40,676 nt of DNA. It comes from an uncultured Lachnospiraceae bacterium (GTDB lineage: Bacteria > Bacillota > Clostridia > Lachnospirales > Lachnospiraceae). Shown here in pieces: positions 7,218 to 16,530 of this stretch. The stretch is from NCBI GenBank assembly GCA_902778245.1, contig CACYXH010000020.1, positions 1 through 40,676 of the forward strand. Direction: 5' to 3'. The position numbers and the translations under genes are program-made. A model generated the notes under the pieces. That model was given only the letters and a program-made list of their open reading frames with translations, made no database searches and was not told where the DNA came from. The first letter of the stretch is position 1, and each line of letters starts with the position of its first letter.

Positions 7218-8606
7218 GTGAAGCAGCAAATTGATAAGGTAAAAAGGTATTCAATAATTATTTCCTTGTTTATTCTCAGCTTTTTCTTTTATCTCGTTAT
7301 CTGCGTCGGGATTAATAGGTTTATGAATGATAGCCCCATCTGTACTGCGGATATAAGAATTGAGCTTAATAAGTTGGACGGGCTTCGGTCTACTGATTTT
7401 TCAGTGCTTCGAGTAAAACCTCATATATTAGAGGTAGAAGAGTGTAAGAATTTTGCAAAATTGCTTTTTGGCGATTCCATAGTCTACGAAACAGATTCTG
7501 GCGCTCTCACGATGAGGTTAGCGACAGAGACAGAAATTATGAGGCTGGAGCAGCTTAACAATGATGAATTGATCATTGATCTCTATGGAGCTGGCGAATT
7601 AAGCACGGTCAAAAGTGTAATTAGCGAAACAATTGAGATTCTTCGGAATGCCGTACAAACTGAAAACCGAAATATCACGCGAAAAAGCTGTAACTGGGAG
7701 TATAGACCACTATCCTATTATTTATCAAATGATCCCGACACCAAAGCTGATGACGGCAGTCGTATCATTATGGCCTACGTGGAAAAAGGAGCGATAAGTC
7801 ATAAATTGTGGATTACCAGTCGAGACGAATCCGACTATAGAATTCAAAATATTTATGTGTATCTAAATTCTGAGTATTCATCGCCCTATGATATTGAGAC
7901 ACTTCATATGCTTAGACGCTTATGTGGAAATCGCAAGCCATCAGATACCGAGGTTGAAGCTGCGCTTGAGAAAGCGGCTGATATTGTTAAATCTGTCGAG
8001 ATCGGAAAATGGGCTATTATTGATTCTCAAGTTGAGGTCTACAAGTATTGGAAAAACAAAGATAATCCATTATACGTCGTTAATGTAACTGCCGTTCCAT
8101 GTTATGATGGCATATACTTATTGCATGTTAATCAGCTTGAAGCAATAAAAGGCAGCGGCGCTTTGTCAGATTACTACTATTCTGAATTATCCATCACGCT
8201 TTCTTCAAGCGGAGCGTTGGTAGAAGTATCCTTGACTTCCCCTTTGGATATCGTCTCGGTAGCCGAATTGAATGTCGATATTATAGACTTGCAGCAGTCG
8301 ATGAATATACTGACGACCTATATTGAGCAATGGGGGGAGGCTATTCTACAAAACGAAGGCTTCCGCGAAAGAGACGGCTATACAGTTCATGCGATCATTG
8401 ATGATATCGAATGGGGATATGCCAGAGTTAATACAAAGGATCATTCAGGCGATTTCTTGCTGGTTCCGGCTCTTCAGTTCAGGGGTGACTATGCAATAAT
8501 GCGTGGCGATAAAGTCATATACTCATACCGCGATTTATTCGGATCAGATTACGAATTTGCGCTGATTAATTTAACAGATGGGTCTATTATCAACTCGATA
8601 CTGTAG
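7218..8606 (+). CDS. Membrane-anchored extracytoplasmic protein, DUF6034/YycI-like
   Basis: A 462-residue product. It has one N-terminal membrane helix (IIISLFILSFFFYLVICVGI, about residues 12-31) with Lys-rich cytoplasmic start and a large extracytoplasmic part. The C-terminus (LLVPALQFRGDYAI...FALINLTDGSIINSIL) resembles the end of DUF6034 and YycI/PepSY-like sensor-accessory proteins, where a 'DGSII' turn closes the last domain. No enzyme motif is seen. It is the last gene of cassette A's rightward operon and has no counterpart in cassette B. A role in sensing or in tuning an envelope signalling pathway is plausible but unproved. The terminator hairpin at 8949 probably ends the transcript. 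Confidence 0.6.
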   Translation: MKQQIDKVKRYSIIISLFILSFFFYLVICVGINRFMNDSPICTADIRIELNKLDGLRSTDFSVLRVKPHILEVEECKNFAKLLFGDSIVYETDSGALTMRLATETEIMRLEQLNNDELIIDLYGAGELSTVKSVISETIEILRNAVQTENRNITRKSCNWEYRPLSYYLSNDPDTKADDGSRIIMAYVEKGAISHKLWITSRDESDYRIQNIYVYLNSEYSSPYDIETLHMLRRLCGNRKPSDTEVEAALEKAADIVKSVEIGKWAIIDSQVEVYKYWKNKDNPLYVVNVTAVPCYDGIYLLHVNQLEAIKGSGALSDYYYSELSITLSSSGALVEVSLTSPLDIVSVAELNVDIIDLQQSMNILTTYIEQWGEAILQNEGFRERDGYTVHAIIDDIEWGYARVNTKDHSGDFLLVPALQFRGDYAIMRGDKVIYSYRDLFGSDYEFALINLTDGSIINSIL

Positions 8607-8948
8607 CTTTTTTCACTTATTCACTGTATCCTGTTTTTCCAATATCAATTTCGAATCTATTTCCAACTAACATAGCCCATAGTCGACCAAATATGGACTG
8701 ACGTAGACGAAAACACTGTAGAAATAACAGGCAACATCTTGATATACAGGACATGGCATGTCTCTTGTGAGATAGTAGGTACAGGAAACTGCGGTGGGTC
8801 TGAATGCGGAGCATATGGCACGACCAGTAATATAGATGAGTTGTGCACGAGTTGATAATAAATTCAGTAAACAGACCCGCTTTTAGAATATAAAAGTGGG
8901 TGCTTAAAAGACAATAAATTAAGTTTGGTTAGGGTAGCATGAACAGGG

Positions 8949-8980
8949 GGTCGTTGCAAAATGAAAGTTTTGCAACGACC
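8949..8980 (+). terminator. Intrinsic terminator
   Basis: Perfect 13-base stem GGTCGTTGCAAAA / TTTTGCAACGACC around a 6-base loop, followed by TTTTTCTTTT. It ends the cassette A operon. Confidence 0.85.
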
Positions 8981-9592
8981 TTTTTCTTTTATGAAGAGAG
9001 ACAAAAACCGAGAGATCTGGGTAAGATATAAGTGTTGCGCATATTTGAACTTGAAAAAGATCGGACATATATCTAATCTTTGCGTTTCGGTTGAGATTAA
9101 ATTAGGCCAGTATTTGAAAATGGTAAGTGAGCATCCCACAAGGAGATTTAGCCTTTTGATTGTTGCGTCAAATACAATGTCTTTTTTTCTTTTGCTGTAT
9201 TGATAATTCGTCAGGAACTTGTTATACTCAATATATATTATACTGAAACAGATAAACATTTATATCTTTATCATTATTTCATGGAAGAGCAGACCTTGCA
9301 ATCCTTAAATTGTGATTTGCGAGTGCTTTTTGATTCTATGTTTTCGTTTTCTGACGAACAAGAAATCTGTTGGATTAGTTATTATAGAGTTCAGCCTTGG
9401 TTGATAGCATAGTATTTTTATTGGTATCAATTATTTATCTTTATCTCCGAACAGAGCATTTTTGTTATAATAGTTGGTAGCATTGTTGACTCTGGAGCGG
9501 TTGTCCTCATTTGGACTGAACACTACTAAAATTTACTACTATAAATTTCTTTTTACCAGATGAAAACAGCAGTTTAGGAGAATGAAGTCACG
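8981..9592. other. A+T-rich gap without a convincing gene; contains a promoter
   Basis: Short open frames exist (for example 8961-9203 and 9200-9412, + strand) but lack a good ribosome site and recognisable features. An extended -10 box, TGTTATAAT (9463-9471), without a strong -35, probably drives the radical SAM gene, leaving a leader of about 110 bases. The A+T-rich composition fits recently acquired DNA starting near 8.6 kb. Confidence 0.45.
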
Positions 9593-10483
9593 ATGAACTA
9601 TACATACAATCCTTTAACAAACAGCTTTACTGTAGTCCAAGCGGAAGCTAATAATCAGGAATCTTTTTCCCTTCCTCATCTTGTATGGGTTATTACCGAC
9701 AAATGCTTTAATCACTGCCCTTTCTGCTTTCAGCCTAAAACAAGCACAGAAATCAATACGGATTCCATCAAAGAAACGATCTCTCTTTTTAAAATGCTGC
9801 GAGTAAAGAAAATAGATATTTCGGGAGGAGAACCCCTGTTTTACAATGATCTTATTTTAATAATTGAAAGCCTACTTGAAAACGGTATTAATGTAACTAT
9901 TTCTACCACAGGAACTGGTCTACCTAAAAACCAGCAATGGGTAGTAGATAATGCCTCTTTGTTAAGTAGAGTAATAATATCATTAAACGGCGCTAACTCA
10001 GATCAGGTTGATTCGATATATGGAAACAAAGGCGCATATCAATCATTTGCTTCTTTCGTAAATCATTTACAGGATCATGGATGTAGTAATTTGCGTATTA
10101 ACACAGTAGTTACTCGTCTTTTGTTAGATGAAAATACCTTTCAATCAATGATTGTGACTGTAAACAAAATAAAGCCTCTTGAATGGTGTTTGATTGAGCC
10201 TCATCCAGATAATAAGCTTCCAACATTTGATGATTATGCCGTTAGTAGCGAGATTTTTGATAGTTTTACGCAAAAAGCCCGCCTCGCAGTTAATGATTCG
10301 CATATATCTGTCATTTTAAGAAGTATAAAAAACTATACAGGTTATTGGATTTTAAACCCAGACGGAAATATTATGCTTCACTCAGATGGTAGTCATCTTC
10401 CTTTTTCTTACCGATTTGATTCTACGACACTTCCTTTGATAGTCGCAAAATCGCAAGAAGTTGGGCTGTGGATTCCTGTTTGA
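9593..10483 (+). CDS. Radical SAM enzyme, possibly viperin-like
   Basis: A 296-residue radical SAM protein. The 4Fe-4S ligands are Cys38, Cys42 and Cys45 in DKCFNHCPFCFQPK, and the SAM-binding GGEP is at residues 78-81 (KIDISGGEPLF). Later motifs (IISLNGA, LRINTVVTRLLLDE, a KPLEWCLIEPHPDN strand, and LNPDGNIML near the C-terminus) parallel the layout of viperins, which have CNYKCGFCFH, NFSGGEP, FKINSVINRFN, NPVRWKVFQ and EYMRFLNC. Viperins make chain-terminating ddh nucleotides. Length is slightly short for viperin, and a peptide-modifying radical SAM enzyme remains possible. It starts 40 bases before a helical-repeat gene, apparently one operon. Radical SAM is firm; viperin-like is tentative. 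Confidence 0.75.
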   Translation: MNYTYNPLTNSFTVVQAEANNQESFSLPHLVWVITDKCFNHCPFCFQPKTSTEINTDSIKETISLFKMLRVKKIDISGGEPLFYNDLILIIESLLENGINVTISTTGTGLPKNQQWVVDNASLLSRVIISLNGANSDQVDSIYGNKGAYQSFASFVNHLQDHGCSNLRINTVVTRLLLDENTFQSMIVTVNKIKPLEWCLIEPHPDNKLPTFDDYAVSSEIFDSFTQKARLAVNDSHISVILRSIKNYTGYWILNPDGNIMLHSDGSHLPFSYRFDSTTLPLIVAKSQEVGLWIPV

Positions 10484-10522
10484 GCATGAGAAGCATACCC
10501 GCATAATGGAGGAGGTGAATAC

Positions 10523-11944
10523 ATGTCATTTCTTATTGGCTTTTCTCCCTATGAAACACTATTGAGATCAAATGATGAGGATACTGTCAAAGCAGTTTTT
10601 CAGAAGTTATTTGAACTGCTTGTTAATGGATACACGATCCCAAGAAGTAAAAGAGACGTTTTTAGAGCGCTGGTAAAGAGGCAAATATCATCACGGTCAG
10701 AAAAAGTACGAAAATGGGCATATCACTGTGCGTGCTATTGTTCTCCTCCAACAGATGACGTATGTAACTCTATTATTGCTGAGCTGCAAAAGGAAAAAAA
10801 GATTGAGAACATTTTGTGGGGTTTAACAGCTCTGTCACTGAAATATGAGGACCAAGAATCGTTAAAGCAGTGCGTTGGAAAACGACACGACGAATTTGTT
10901 AGTACAATATCTGAAAACTATTTATTAGATGCTTTAGTTCTTTTTGGAAATGTTACCGAATTAAACATAAATATAATACTTGATAAAAATAATACGGCGG
11001 ATTTAGCCACATTGACAAAAATCTATGGATACCCTAGCCTTGTAGATGATAGATTCCCGGAAGTAACACAAGATGTTATTCGAACTTTAGAACGTCACAA
11101 TGATCCATATCTGCGCGAATATTCATTTTGGGCTCAAGCACTTACTGCTTCAAAAGGTAATTATTCGGCATTACCGGATGATCCAAACGACGACGTTCAG
11201 AAGCATCTTGCCACATTGCAGCTTCAAAATAGTGATGAAGACTTTATTTGTGCCGTATTAAAAACAACCGCGATACGCCCCGAGAAAGTCTCAATACCGA
11301 TTAAAACCGGAATCATGCGAGGGTTATCTGCGGTGAGTTATAACAGCAAATATGTTCCTTTTGTCACTAGCTGGTTTGCAAGAGAAACAACAGAGGCAAT
11401 TGTTATTATGCTTTTGGATTATATTATTTCTAATTGCAAATTCGACCGAGACGACGGCACATATTTCGATGCAATTAAAGATTCATTAGAGGATTCAATT
11501 CTTTCGCCATATATTATAAGTAAGATTGAGCAAAACAAAAAGTATGGTTTAGTTCTGAAAACGATAGGAGATCAGAAGCAATTAGATTTTATAAAGAAAG
11601 GAGAGCAGGTAATGGAAACAATGCACATAGAAATAAGTGGAACTGGTCACAACGTAGCATTAGCAGCAGATAATTCAGTCGCTACTGCAACGAATGTAGG
11701 AGTTGCTCATAAAGCCGAATTAGACCAATTAATTCAAGAAATCAAAGCAAGCGCAAAGGCCGAGCTAACAGAAGAGCAGCTAATTACAGTAAATCAGAGA
11801 CTTAACGATATTTTAGATATTATTAGCCAAGATCAGCCAAAAAAAACCATCCTCGATGTATTGTTGGATAGTTTGAAGGGAATATCAGACTCGATTAAGT
11901 TTACTTCTGCTGTTACTAAACTCGTTGAATTTTTTAAGAAATAG
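10523..11944 (+). CDS. HEAT-like helical-repeat protein with a separable C-terminal effector-associated-like domain
   Basis: A 473-residue protein. Residues 1-350 are alpha-helical with repeating units (RSEKVRKWAYHCACY, KKIENILWGLTAL, DPYLREYSFWAQAL), consistent with a HEAT/ARM-type solenoid. Residues 364-473 change character: a Gly/Asn/Thr-rich strand segment (ISGTGHNVALAADNS) then a helical bundle, a layout I associate with adaptor domains of bacterial STAND and other conflict proteins. ATG 11612 (Met364) has its own strong ribosome site (AAGGAGA, 7 bases upstream), so the last 110 residues may also be made alone. The main start has GGAGGAGG. It follows the radical SAM gene. No catalytic motif is visible; a scaffold or sensor role is likely. 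Confidence 0.55.
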   Translation: MSFLIGFSPYETLLRSNDEDTVKAVFQKLFELLVNGYTIPRSKRDVFRALVKRQISSRSEKVRKWAYHCACYCSPPTDDVCNSIIAELQKEKKIENILWGLTALSLKYEDQESLKQCVGKRHDEFVSTISENYLLDALVLFGNVTELNINIILDKNNTADLATLTKIYGYPSLVDDRFPEVTQDVIRTLERHNDPYLREYSFWAQALTASKGNYSALPDDPNDDVQKHLATLQLQNSDEDFICAVLKTTAIRPEKVSIPIKTGIMRGLSAVSYNSKYVPFVTSWFARETTEAIVIMLLDYIISNCKFDRDDGTYFDAIKDSLEDSILSPYIISKIEQNKKYGLVLKTIGDQKQLDFIKKGEQVMETMHIEISGTGHNVALAADNSVATATNVGVAHKAELDQLIQEIKASAKAELTEEQLITVNQRLNDILDIISQDQPKKTILDVLLDSLKGISDSIKFTSAVTKLVEFFKK

Positions 11945-12035
11945 AGAAGATTGGACGGAACTGGGTGAAAGAATTGAATGCGAAGGTTTTCCTTAGCGCC
12001 GAAGAATAAAAAAGACGAGACTCACTTGCAACTTG

Positions 12036-13382
12036 TGAACCGAACCAGTAAAAACGGACAATAGATAAAAAGACCTCCTGTGTAGGATAATGAAACTACA
12101 CAGGAGGAAATTTTTATGAGTCGAGAATATAGAAGAATAGAGCAATATGAAGAAGAAATACTCCGCATGGGTAGTGTCAAGAGGCATGCGGGCAGCCGGA
12201 TATACGCGGCGAGAAATATGCGAAAAGTATGGGTTCAAGATGAAGCAACTTGTAAACTTCATTACAAGGTACAATCGGAAGCAGGAGAAGATAGCTGCAG
12301 GAGTCGCCCTAAGAAAGAAGGGAAGGCCATCAAAAGATTATGTTGTAAGCGAAGAAAGCAAGATCGCAGAGTTGAAATATATCATAGCTCGCAAAGACGC
12401 AAAGATAAGAGCGTTGCAGATGGAAAATGAGTTGATGCGGGATTTTCTCTCGCTCACCGGAAAGGAGTGAAGGCCAGCGTCAAATACAAGGTGATCTACC
12501 GCCACAAGGAGAAGTACAGCATCAGTGAGATGTGTCAGTTTTTCGGCGTCTCACGCAGCGGCTACTATGGGTATGTAAAACGGATGGAGAACCCGGCAAA
12601 GGACATACCGCTGGCCGAGAAGATCCGTGAGTGCCAGGCCGAATGCAAGAGCACCTATGGATACTGGAGAGTGCACATCTGGCTGGAGAGGCACGGAATC
12701 CATCACAACCCCAAAACAGTTCTCCGAGTGATGAATAAGTATAGTTTGCTATCTGTTATTAGGAGAAAACGGTATGTGAAGTACGGAGAAGCTCTGCACC
12801 GCTATCCCAACTTGCTCAATCGAAACTTTGTTGCAGATCGGCCAAATCTGAAGTGGGTAACAGACATTTCATACATCCGCACCGGACAAGGATTCCTTTA
12901 TCTCTCTGTGATCCGCGATCTCTATGACAACAGCATCGTAGCATACAAGACAGGGACAGAACAGACGGTCAATCTTGTCCTTAACACGATACGTGCAGCC
13001 AAGAGAAATGAGAAGGTCACTGCAGAGTTGCAGCTCCACAGTGACCAAGGCTTTCAGTATACCTCGCAAGTGTACTTTAAGCTGACTCAAGAATACGGTA
13101 TTACGCCGTCCATGTCAAGACGCGGAAATCCTTACGACAATGCTTTGGCTGAAAACTTCTTTTCGATTCTCAAAACAGAATGCATCTACCGGCAGAAAAT
13201 TGCCACCTTTGAAGAAGTTCGCTCTCTCATTGATGACTACATTTTCTTCTACAACCACCAGCGCATTCAAACCAAAACAAAACTGACACCGCTGGAGTTG
13301 CGGTGCCAGTTTTGTTGCTTGAATTGTATAAGCCTACATCAGGGGCCTTTTTTGTGCTGTCCGCACAATCTGGTTCGGTTCA
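12036..13382 (+). mobile_element. IS3-family insertion sequence, complete ends
   Basis: Terminal inverted repeats of 25 bases: left TGAACCGAACCAG-N6-CGGACA (12036-12060), right its reverse complement (13358-13382), identical except for the central 6. It contains frame-shifted orfA and orfB with a DDE core. The flanking triplets (TTG and TCG) do not match, so no target duplication is seen. The right end abuts a composite hairpin-palindrome repeat. Confidence 0.8.
12116..12470 (+). pseudogene. IS3-family orfA, frame-shifted by a 19-base insertion
   Basis: orfA provides the helix-turn-helix and leucine-zipper part of IS3 transposases. The product starts at ATG 12116 (MSREYRRIEQYEEEILRM) with a good ribosome site, then is out of frame. 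The rest, AAGYTRREICEKYGFKMKQ...MENELMRDFLSLTGKE, lies in the next frame. Removing 19 bases between two GCATG copies (about 12168-12190) restores one frame, giving ILRMRAAGYTRREICEKYGF. The orfA stop overlaps the GTG start of orfB, as usual for programmed frameshifting in this family. Autonomous transposition is probably lost. Confidence 0.75.
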
Positions 13383-13429
13383 TCGTGAAAGCGGCCTTTT
13401 TTGTTGCCCGAAAATGTGTCTCACCGTGA
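12467..13429 (+). CDS. IS3-family transposase orfB (DDE integrase core)
   Basis: Catalyses IS transposition. It shows an HTH_21-type N-terminus (YRHKEKYSISEMCQFFGVSRSGYY), the DDE core WVTDISYI, LQLHSDQGFQYTS and NALAENFFSILK, and the C-terminal YNHQRIQTKTKLTPLELRCQ. The natural stop seems lost: after RCQF the frame runs past the IS end (13382) and stops at 13429 inside a palindrome, adding about 35 foreign residues. A one-base change near 13320 would explain this, since TGA occurs in the next frame there. The GTG start overlaps the orfA stop. Confidence 0.85.
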   Translation: MKASVKYKVIYRHKEKYSISEMCQFFGVSRSGYYGYVKRMENPAKDIPLAEKIRECQAECKSTYGYWRVHIWLERHGIHHNPKTVLRVMNKYSLLSVIRRKRYVKYGEALHRYPNLLNRNFVADRPNLKWVTDISYIRTGQGFLYLSVIRDLYDNSIVAYKTGTEQTVNLVLNTIRAAKRNEKVTAELQLHSDQGFQYTSQVYFKLTQEYGITPSMSRRGNPYDNALAENFFSILKTECIYRQKIATFEEVRSLIDDYIFFYNHQRIQTKTKLTPLELRCQFCCLNCISLHQGPFLCCPHNLVRFIVKAAFFVARKCVSP

Positions 13430-13437
13430 GACAAGTT
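13411..13437. repeat. Dispersed palindrome, copy 4
   Basis: Core TGTCTCAC-C-GTGAGACA (13417-13433) with imperfect outer arms. It follows GTGAAAGCGGCC-T6-GTTGCCCG, a block also found before the copy at 19394. Confidence 0.85.
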
Positions 13438-13458
13438 TGCACTGTAAAACCGGAAAGG

Positions 13459-13800
13459 CTATTGCTCAATCCTCATATGTTGTGCGACACTCAACCCTTT
13501 CTCGGCCAATTCGTGTCTCATTTCTTTTGTCATTTGCCACTCCCATTTTGGATCGCCGGGATTTAGCGGATGAATATCCGAGATCATTAATAGGCCAACT
13601 GCTTTTAATCCAAGATACCGAGAAACACTGAAAACAATAGACATCTCCATATCAACACCTACAGCGCCTTTTTCTCGCCAAAGACGTTCTTTTTCAAACG
13701 TCTGCCGATATACCGCATCCGTAGAAACAATTGGATATGTACTTACCTGTAATTGAGACGCTGCAATGTCAAGTAGCTTCCCATCAGGAGCAGAACACTC
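13459..13800 (-). pseudogene. Nucleoside phosphorylase remnant (PNP/UDP family), N-terminus missing
   Basis: The leftward frame encodes a recognisable C-terminal part of a purine/uridine phosphorylase: ASQLQVSTYPIVSTDAVYRQ, then GAVGVDMEMSIVFSVSRYLG (the conserved phosphorylase Met-Glu region), then GLLMISDIHPLNPGDPKWEW. These enzymes cleave nucleosides with phosphate. About half of the usual protein is missing upstream, where the frame runs into a terminator hairpin and a palindrome (13802-13859). So it is a truncated relic, probably cut by insertion of the hairpin-palindrome unit. No promoter is seen. Confidence 0.7.
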
Positions 13801-13801
13801 G

Positions 13802-13829
13802 ATCCGCACTAACCAAGAGTGCGGATTTT
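13802..13829 (+). terminator. Terminator-like hairpin beside a palindrome copy
   Basis: ATCCGCACT (13802-13810) pairs with AGTGCGGAT (13818-13826), followed by TTT. It lies 12 bases before the palindrome core at 13841. Confidence 0.65.
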
Positions 13830-13838
13830 GTCGTTTAT

Positions 13839-13859
13839 TGTGTCTCACGGTGAGACACA
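13839..13859. repeat. Dispersed palindrome, copy 5
   Basis: Perfect 21-base inverted repeat centred on G13849, with the core in the opposite central base (TGTCTCACGGTGAGACA). It sits at the broken end of the phosphorylase relic. Confidence 0.85.
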
Positions 13860-14149
13860 TTTTTTCTTGGAAAGAGAGGGCGAAAATATGGGCAACTTTA
13901 AGTTGGTTGTCCATACTTTCCTCCTACAAATTTGTGAGAAAAGAATAGCATGAATTACCACCAAATGTCTTGCCCAAACAGTGTTCGCAGAATAGTTCAA
14001 GCGAAGTAGAGCCTGCGCCCAAACTCATTGGCGCAGGCTCTCGACAATAAAGGCAGACGATTAGTGCAAAAGGTGTTTTTTTTATACTTTCCGATACATA
14101 GACGCACATGATTGAATAAGCATTACAGCATCTGTGTCAATTTGGCTCG

Positions 14150-16375
14150 TCAATCTCGCTCTGCAAAATATATTTTTAGTTTTGACATAACAATATGTGC
14201 GGCCTCTTCTGCACTTGTCTTACCACCATAGTACTCCTGTGCAGCAGCATTGACGAAGTCCATGACTGCCCCGTTATAGTGATAGACACCATAGGGATTT
14301 GTAAGTGTGTTACGCGCACATTCGAGGCCGAGCGCATGATCCAGAAAAACTTCATCAGCCCGGTCAGCAAAGGCAACAGTCACCCAATAGCCTTCTTCCC
14401 AGCGCTCTTGATATTTGCTCTCTGCGATGGCGTATGCCGATTGAGATAGCGGATAGCTCATGTTTCCGAATTTCGATTGATAGTCCTTCAAAAACATGGT
14501 ACGCAAAAATGCCCATGCGCCGTCTTTGACTTCTGATGATGAAAGAATCCCAAGCTCAATGATCGGAATGATCAAGCCGGTATTTTTCTCCGAAAAAGGA
14601 AGACCGATTGGTTTTAATGTTTTCTGAAGAGCCAATTCTTCCATGATTACACTGTCAGTTCCGCCGAATCTTCGTATAAAGATATCCTGTTGTCCTGATG
14701 CTATTTCCTTTTGATGCTGATAAATACCGTTTTGTTGATTAAATTCTTCGTCTGGTAGTAGATCGGCGCTAAACCGTAAAATGTTAGCGACATCTGTTTG
14801 TGTGTAATTATTTATTGTATCGCTACAGAAAGCGCATTGAAGAAAGGATTCCCGAGACCACAAATATTGGTAATGAAACCCATTTCTCGAAACTGCCTCA
14901 AGAAAGTCAGCGATACCGTCAATTCCATCCGGGTAGCTGTCTTCTCGTGTTACAAGTGAATATATCAGGTAGGTCGGAATAGCGGTCAATACCTTTCCGT
15001 CGGTTTTCATGTTTTCAAATACAGAGGGGAAATAATCTTCTGTATCAATTTCGGGATCCGAATCCATATAAGGCAGGAGATCAATTAAGACGCCTGAGTT
15101 CAAGACATCTGCAGAGAGATTGACCATGTCTAAAATGTCCGGGCCGTTTCCTGCGATTATCTCGGTCTTTAACACGAGCTCTGGGTCTGGATACTTTGAA
15201 TAATCGTGAATAACGATTTTGTATTCCGACTGACTACTATTAAATGCAATTATCGCATTGTTATATGCACGCACAACATTGGTCGTTCCAAGCACAATCT
15301 GTTTTCTCCCGACTGTATCTGTGCTCAATTCCTCGTGCAAAAAATACATTTGAAGCGAAGCAATATCATAGCCGATGAAATCTCCTCCTTCTGCAGCTAT
15401 GATGCAGTTCACGTTTCTAAGGCCAAGCTCTGCAACATTAAAAAGCAGCGCTGTTTCCTGTGTTTGTAGGCTGTAACGGTAAACGCTGGTTCCATCTGCA
15501 ATATACAGGCTGCCTTCATCGCAAGCGACAAGAAAACCTGAATCAAAACTTGCTACCGGAGACAGGGAAAGATCTTCCGGTATGAGCGTGCTGACTTGTG
15601 TTAAAGGAGGGCCCCCGTCAATGCTGGAAGGCATAACAGTATCCTGTATATACACATTGTTTTGATAAGATAGTACCCGATTGATGGTATCTTCCTTTGT
15701 ATCTGACTGAAGAAGTATTCCTTCATGATCATATTGTTGAATACAAAACTTTCCCTTCCCGTTTTCTGTAAATGAGATGAATACATAGATCCGATCATCG
15801 GTTCCTATCAAAGCCTGAAGCAAACCATGATTCAGTTCGGGGTGAAAGAGCTCTGTCACAGTTCCATCGTTATTAAGCCTCGCGATAATATGATCTGAGT
15901 CGTAACCATCTTCCGCATATGAAAGAAACGCGGAATCAATGCCTGCACCGATGAGCTCAAGCTCATAGTTTCCATTGAGCACACAGGCTTCCGAATAGTC
16001 GGCGCACAGCTTTCCCATTGTGTCTATCATGCAAAGGCCGGGAGTGATTGCATCGATCTCATCTCCGGTGATTTCCGGGCCGGTTAGCAGCTCACCGCGC
16101 AAAAGGAAGGCGTCTGAAACGGGGACGCACTGAAAAACGTGAAATAGTCCATGCTCGTAGATCGAGAAATTCTCCCGCCGATATTGGGTAATAAACAAGT
16201 TCTCGTCGGTTGTATCCATCTCCGTTAGATGTGTCGTACCATCGCTGTCAACCCTGGCAAAAGAAGCCGAGGTGTCCCTTGAATCTTCTTCATGAGATTC
16301 GCAACCAGAAAGAAGGCCCGCGCAAAGCGACATCATCAGGAGTGCAGCTATTAACACGCAAAGTTTTTTTCTCAT
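14150..16375 (-). CDS. Large lipoprotein: propeller-like N-terminal part plus extracellular solute-binding domain (cassette B)
   Basis: A 741-residue paralogue of the cassette A lipoprotein. The signal peptide ends with lipobox LLSGC (Cys25). The N-terminal 340 residues contain repeated strand motifs (SLYIADGTSVYRYSLQ, MCMIDT-like turns) suggesting a propeller. The C-terminal part has the solute-binding features IVLGTTNVVRAYNNAIIAFN, LIDLLPYMDSDPEIDTEDYFPS and a final helix TSAEEAAHIVMSKLKIYFAERD. It is second in the leftward operon, after the gene at 16531; the order is reversed relative to cassette A. No transporter genes accompany it. Predicted role: surface binding or sensing, ligand unknown. 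Confidence 0.78.
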   Translation of the reverse strand: MRKKLCVLIAALLMMSLCAGLLSGCESHEEDSRDTSASFARVDSDGTTHLTEMDTTDENLFITQYRRENFSIYEHGLFHVFQCVPVSDAFLLRGELLTGPEITGDEIDAITPGLCMIDTMGKLCADYSEACVLNGNYELELIGAGIDSAFLSYAEDGYDSDHIIARLNNDGTVTELFHPELNHGLLQALIGTDDRIYVFISFTENGKGKFCIQQYDHEGILLQSDTKEDTINRVLSYQNNVYIQDTVMPSSIDGGPPLTQVSTLIPEDLSLSPVASFDSGFLVACDEGSLYIADGTSVYRYSLQTQETALLFNVAELGLRNVNCIIAAEGGDFIGYDIASLQMYFLHEELSTDTVGRKQIVLGTTNVVRAYNNAIIAFNSSQSEYKIVIHDYSKYPDPELVLKTEIIAGNGPDILDMVNLSADVLNSGVLIDLLPYMDSDPEIDTEDYFPSVFENMKTDGKVLTAIPTYLIYSLVTREDSYPDGIDGIADFLEAVSRNGFHYQYLWSRESFLQCAFCSDTINNYTQTDVANILRFSADLLPDEEFNQQNGIYQHQKEIASGQQDIFIRRFGGTDSVIMEELALQKTLKPIGLPFSEKNTGLIIPIIELGILSSSEVKDGAWAFLRTMFLKDYQSKFGNMSYPLSQSAYAIAESKYQERWEEGYWVTVAFADRADEVFLDHALGLECARNTLTNPYGVYHYNGAVMDFVNAAAQEYYGGKTSAEEAAHIVMSKLKIYFAERD

Positions 16376-16530
16376 GCTTTATCTCCCTATGTGATTACTG
16401 AGTATAAAAATTGTATATTGTGCTCATAGGTGTTTTATATCATAACAATCTATATCTATGGCATATGCATAATTGCGCAGTATGGGTTGCTGAAGCACCC
16501 CCATACTGCGCCCGGTCGCCATCAAAATTT

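Noticed and set aside
8864-9412. Possible small genes on both strands between 8864 and 9412
   Set aside because: No ribosome sites, no family features, and one overlaps a terminator hairpin. Treated as non-coding.
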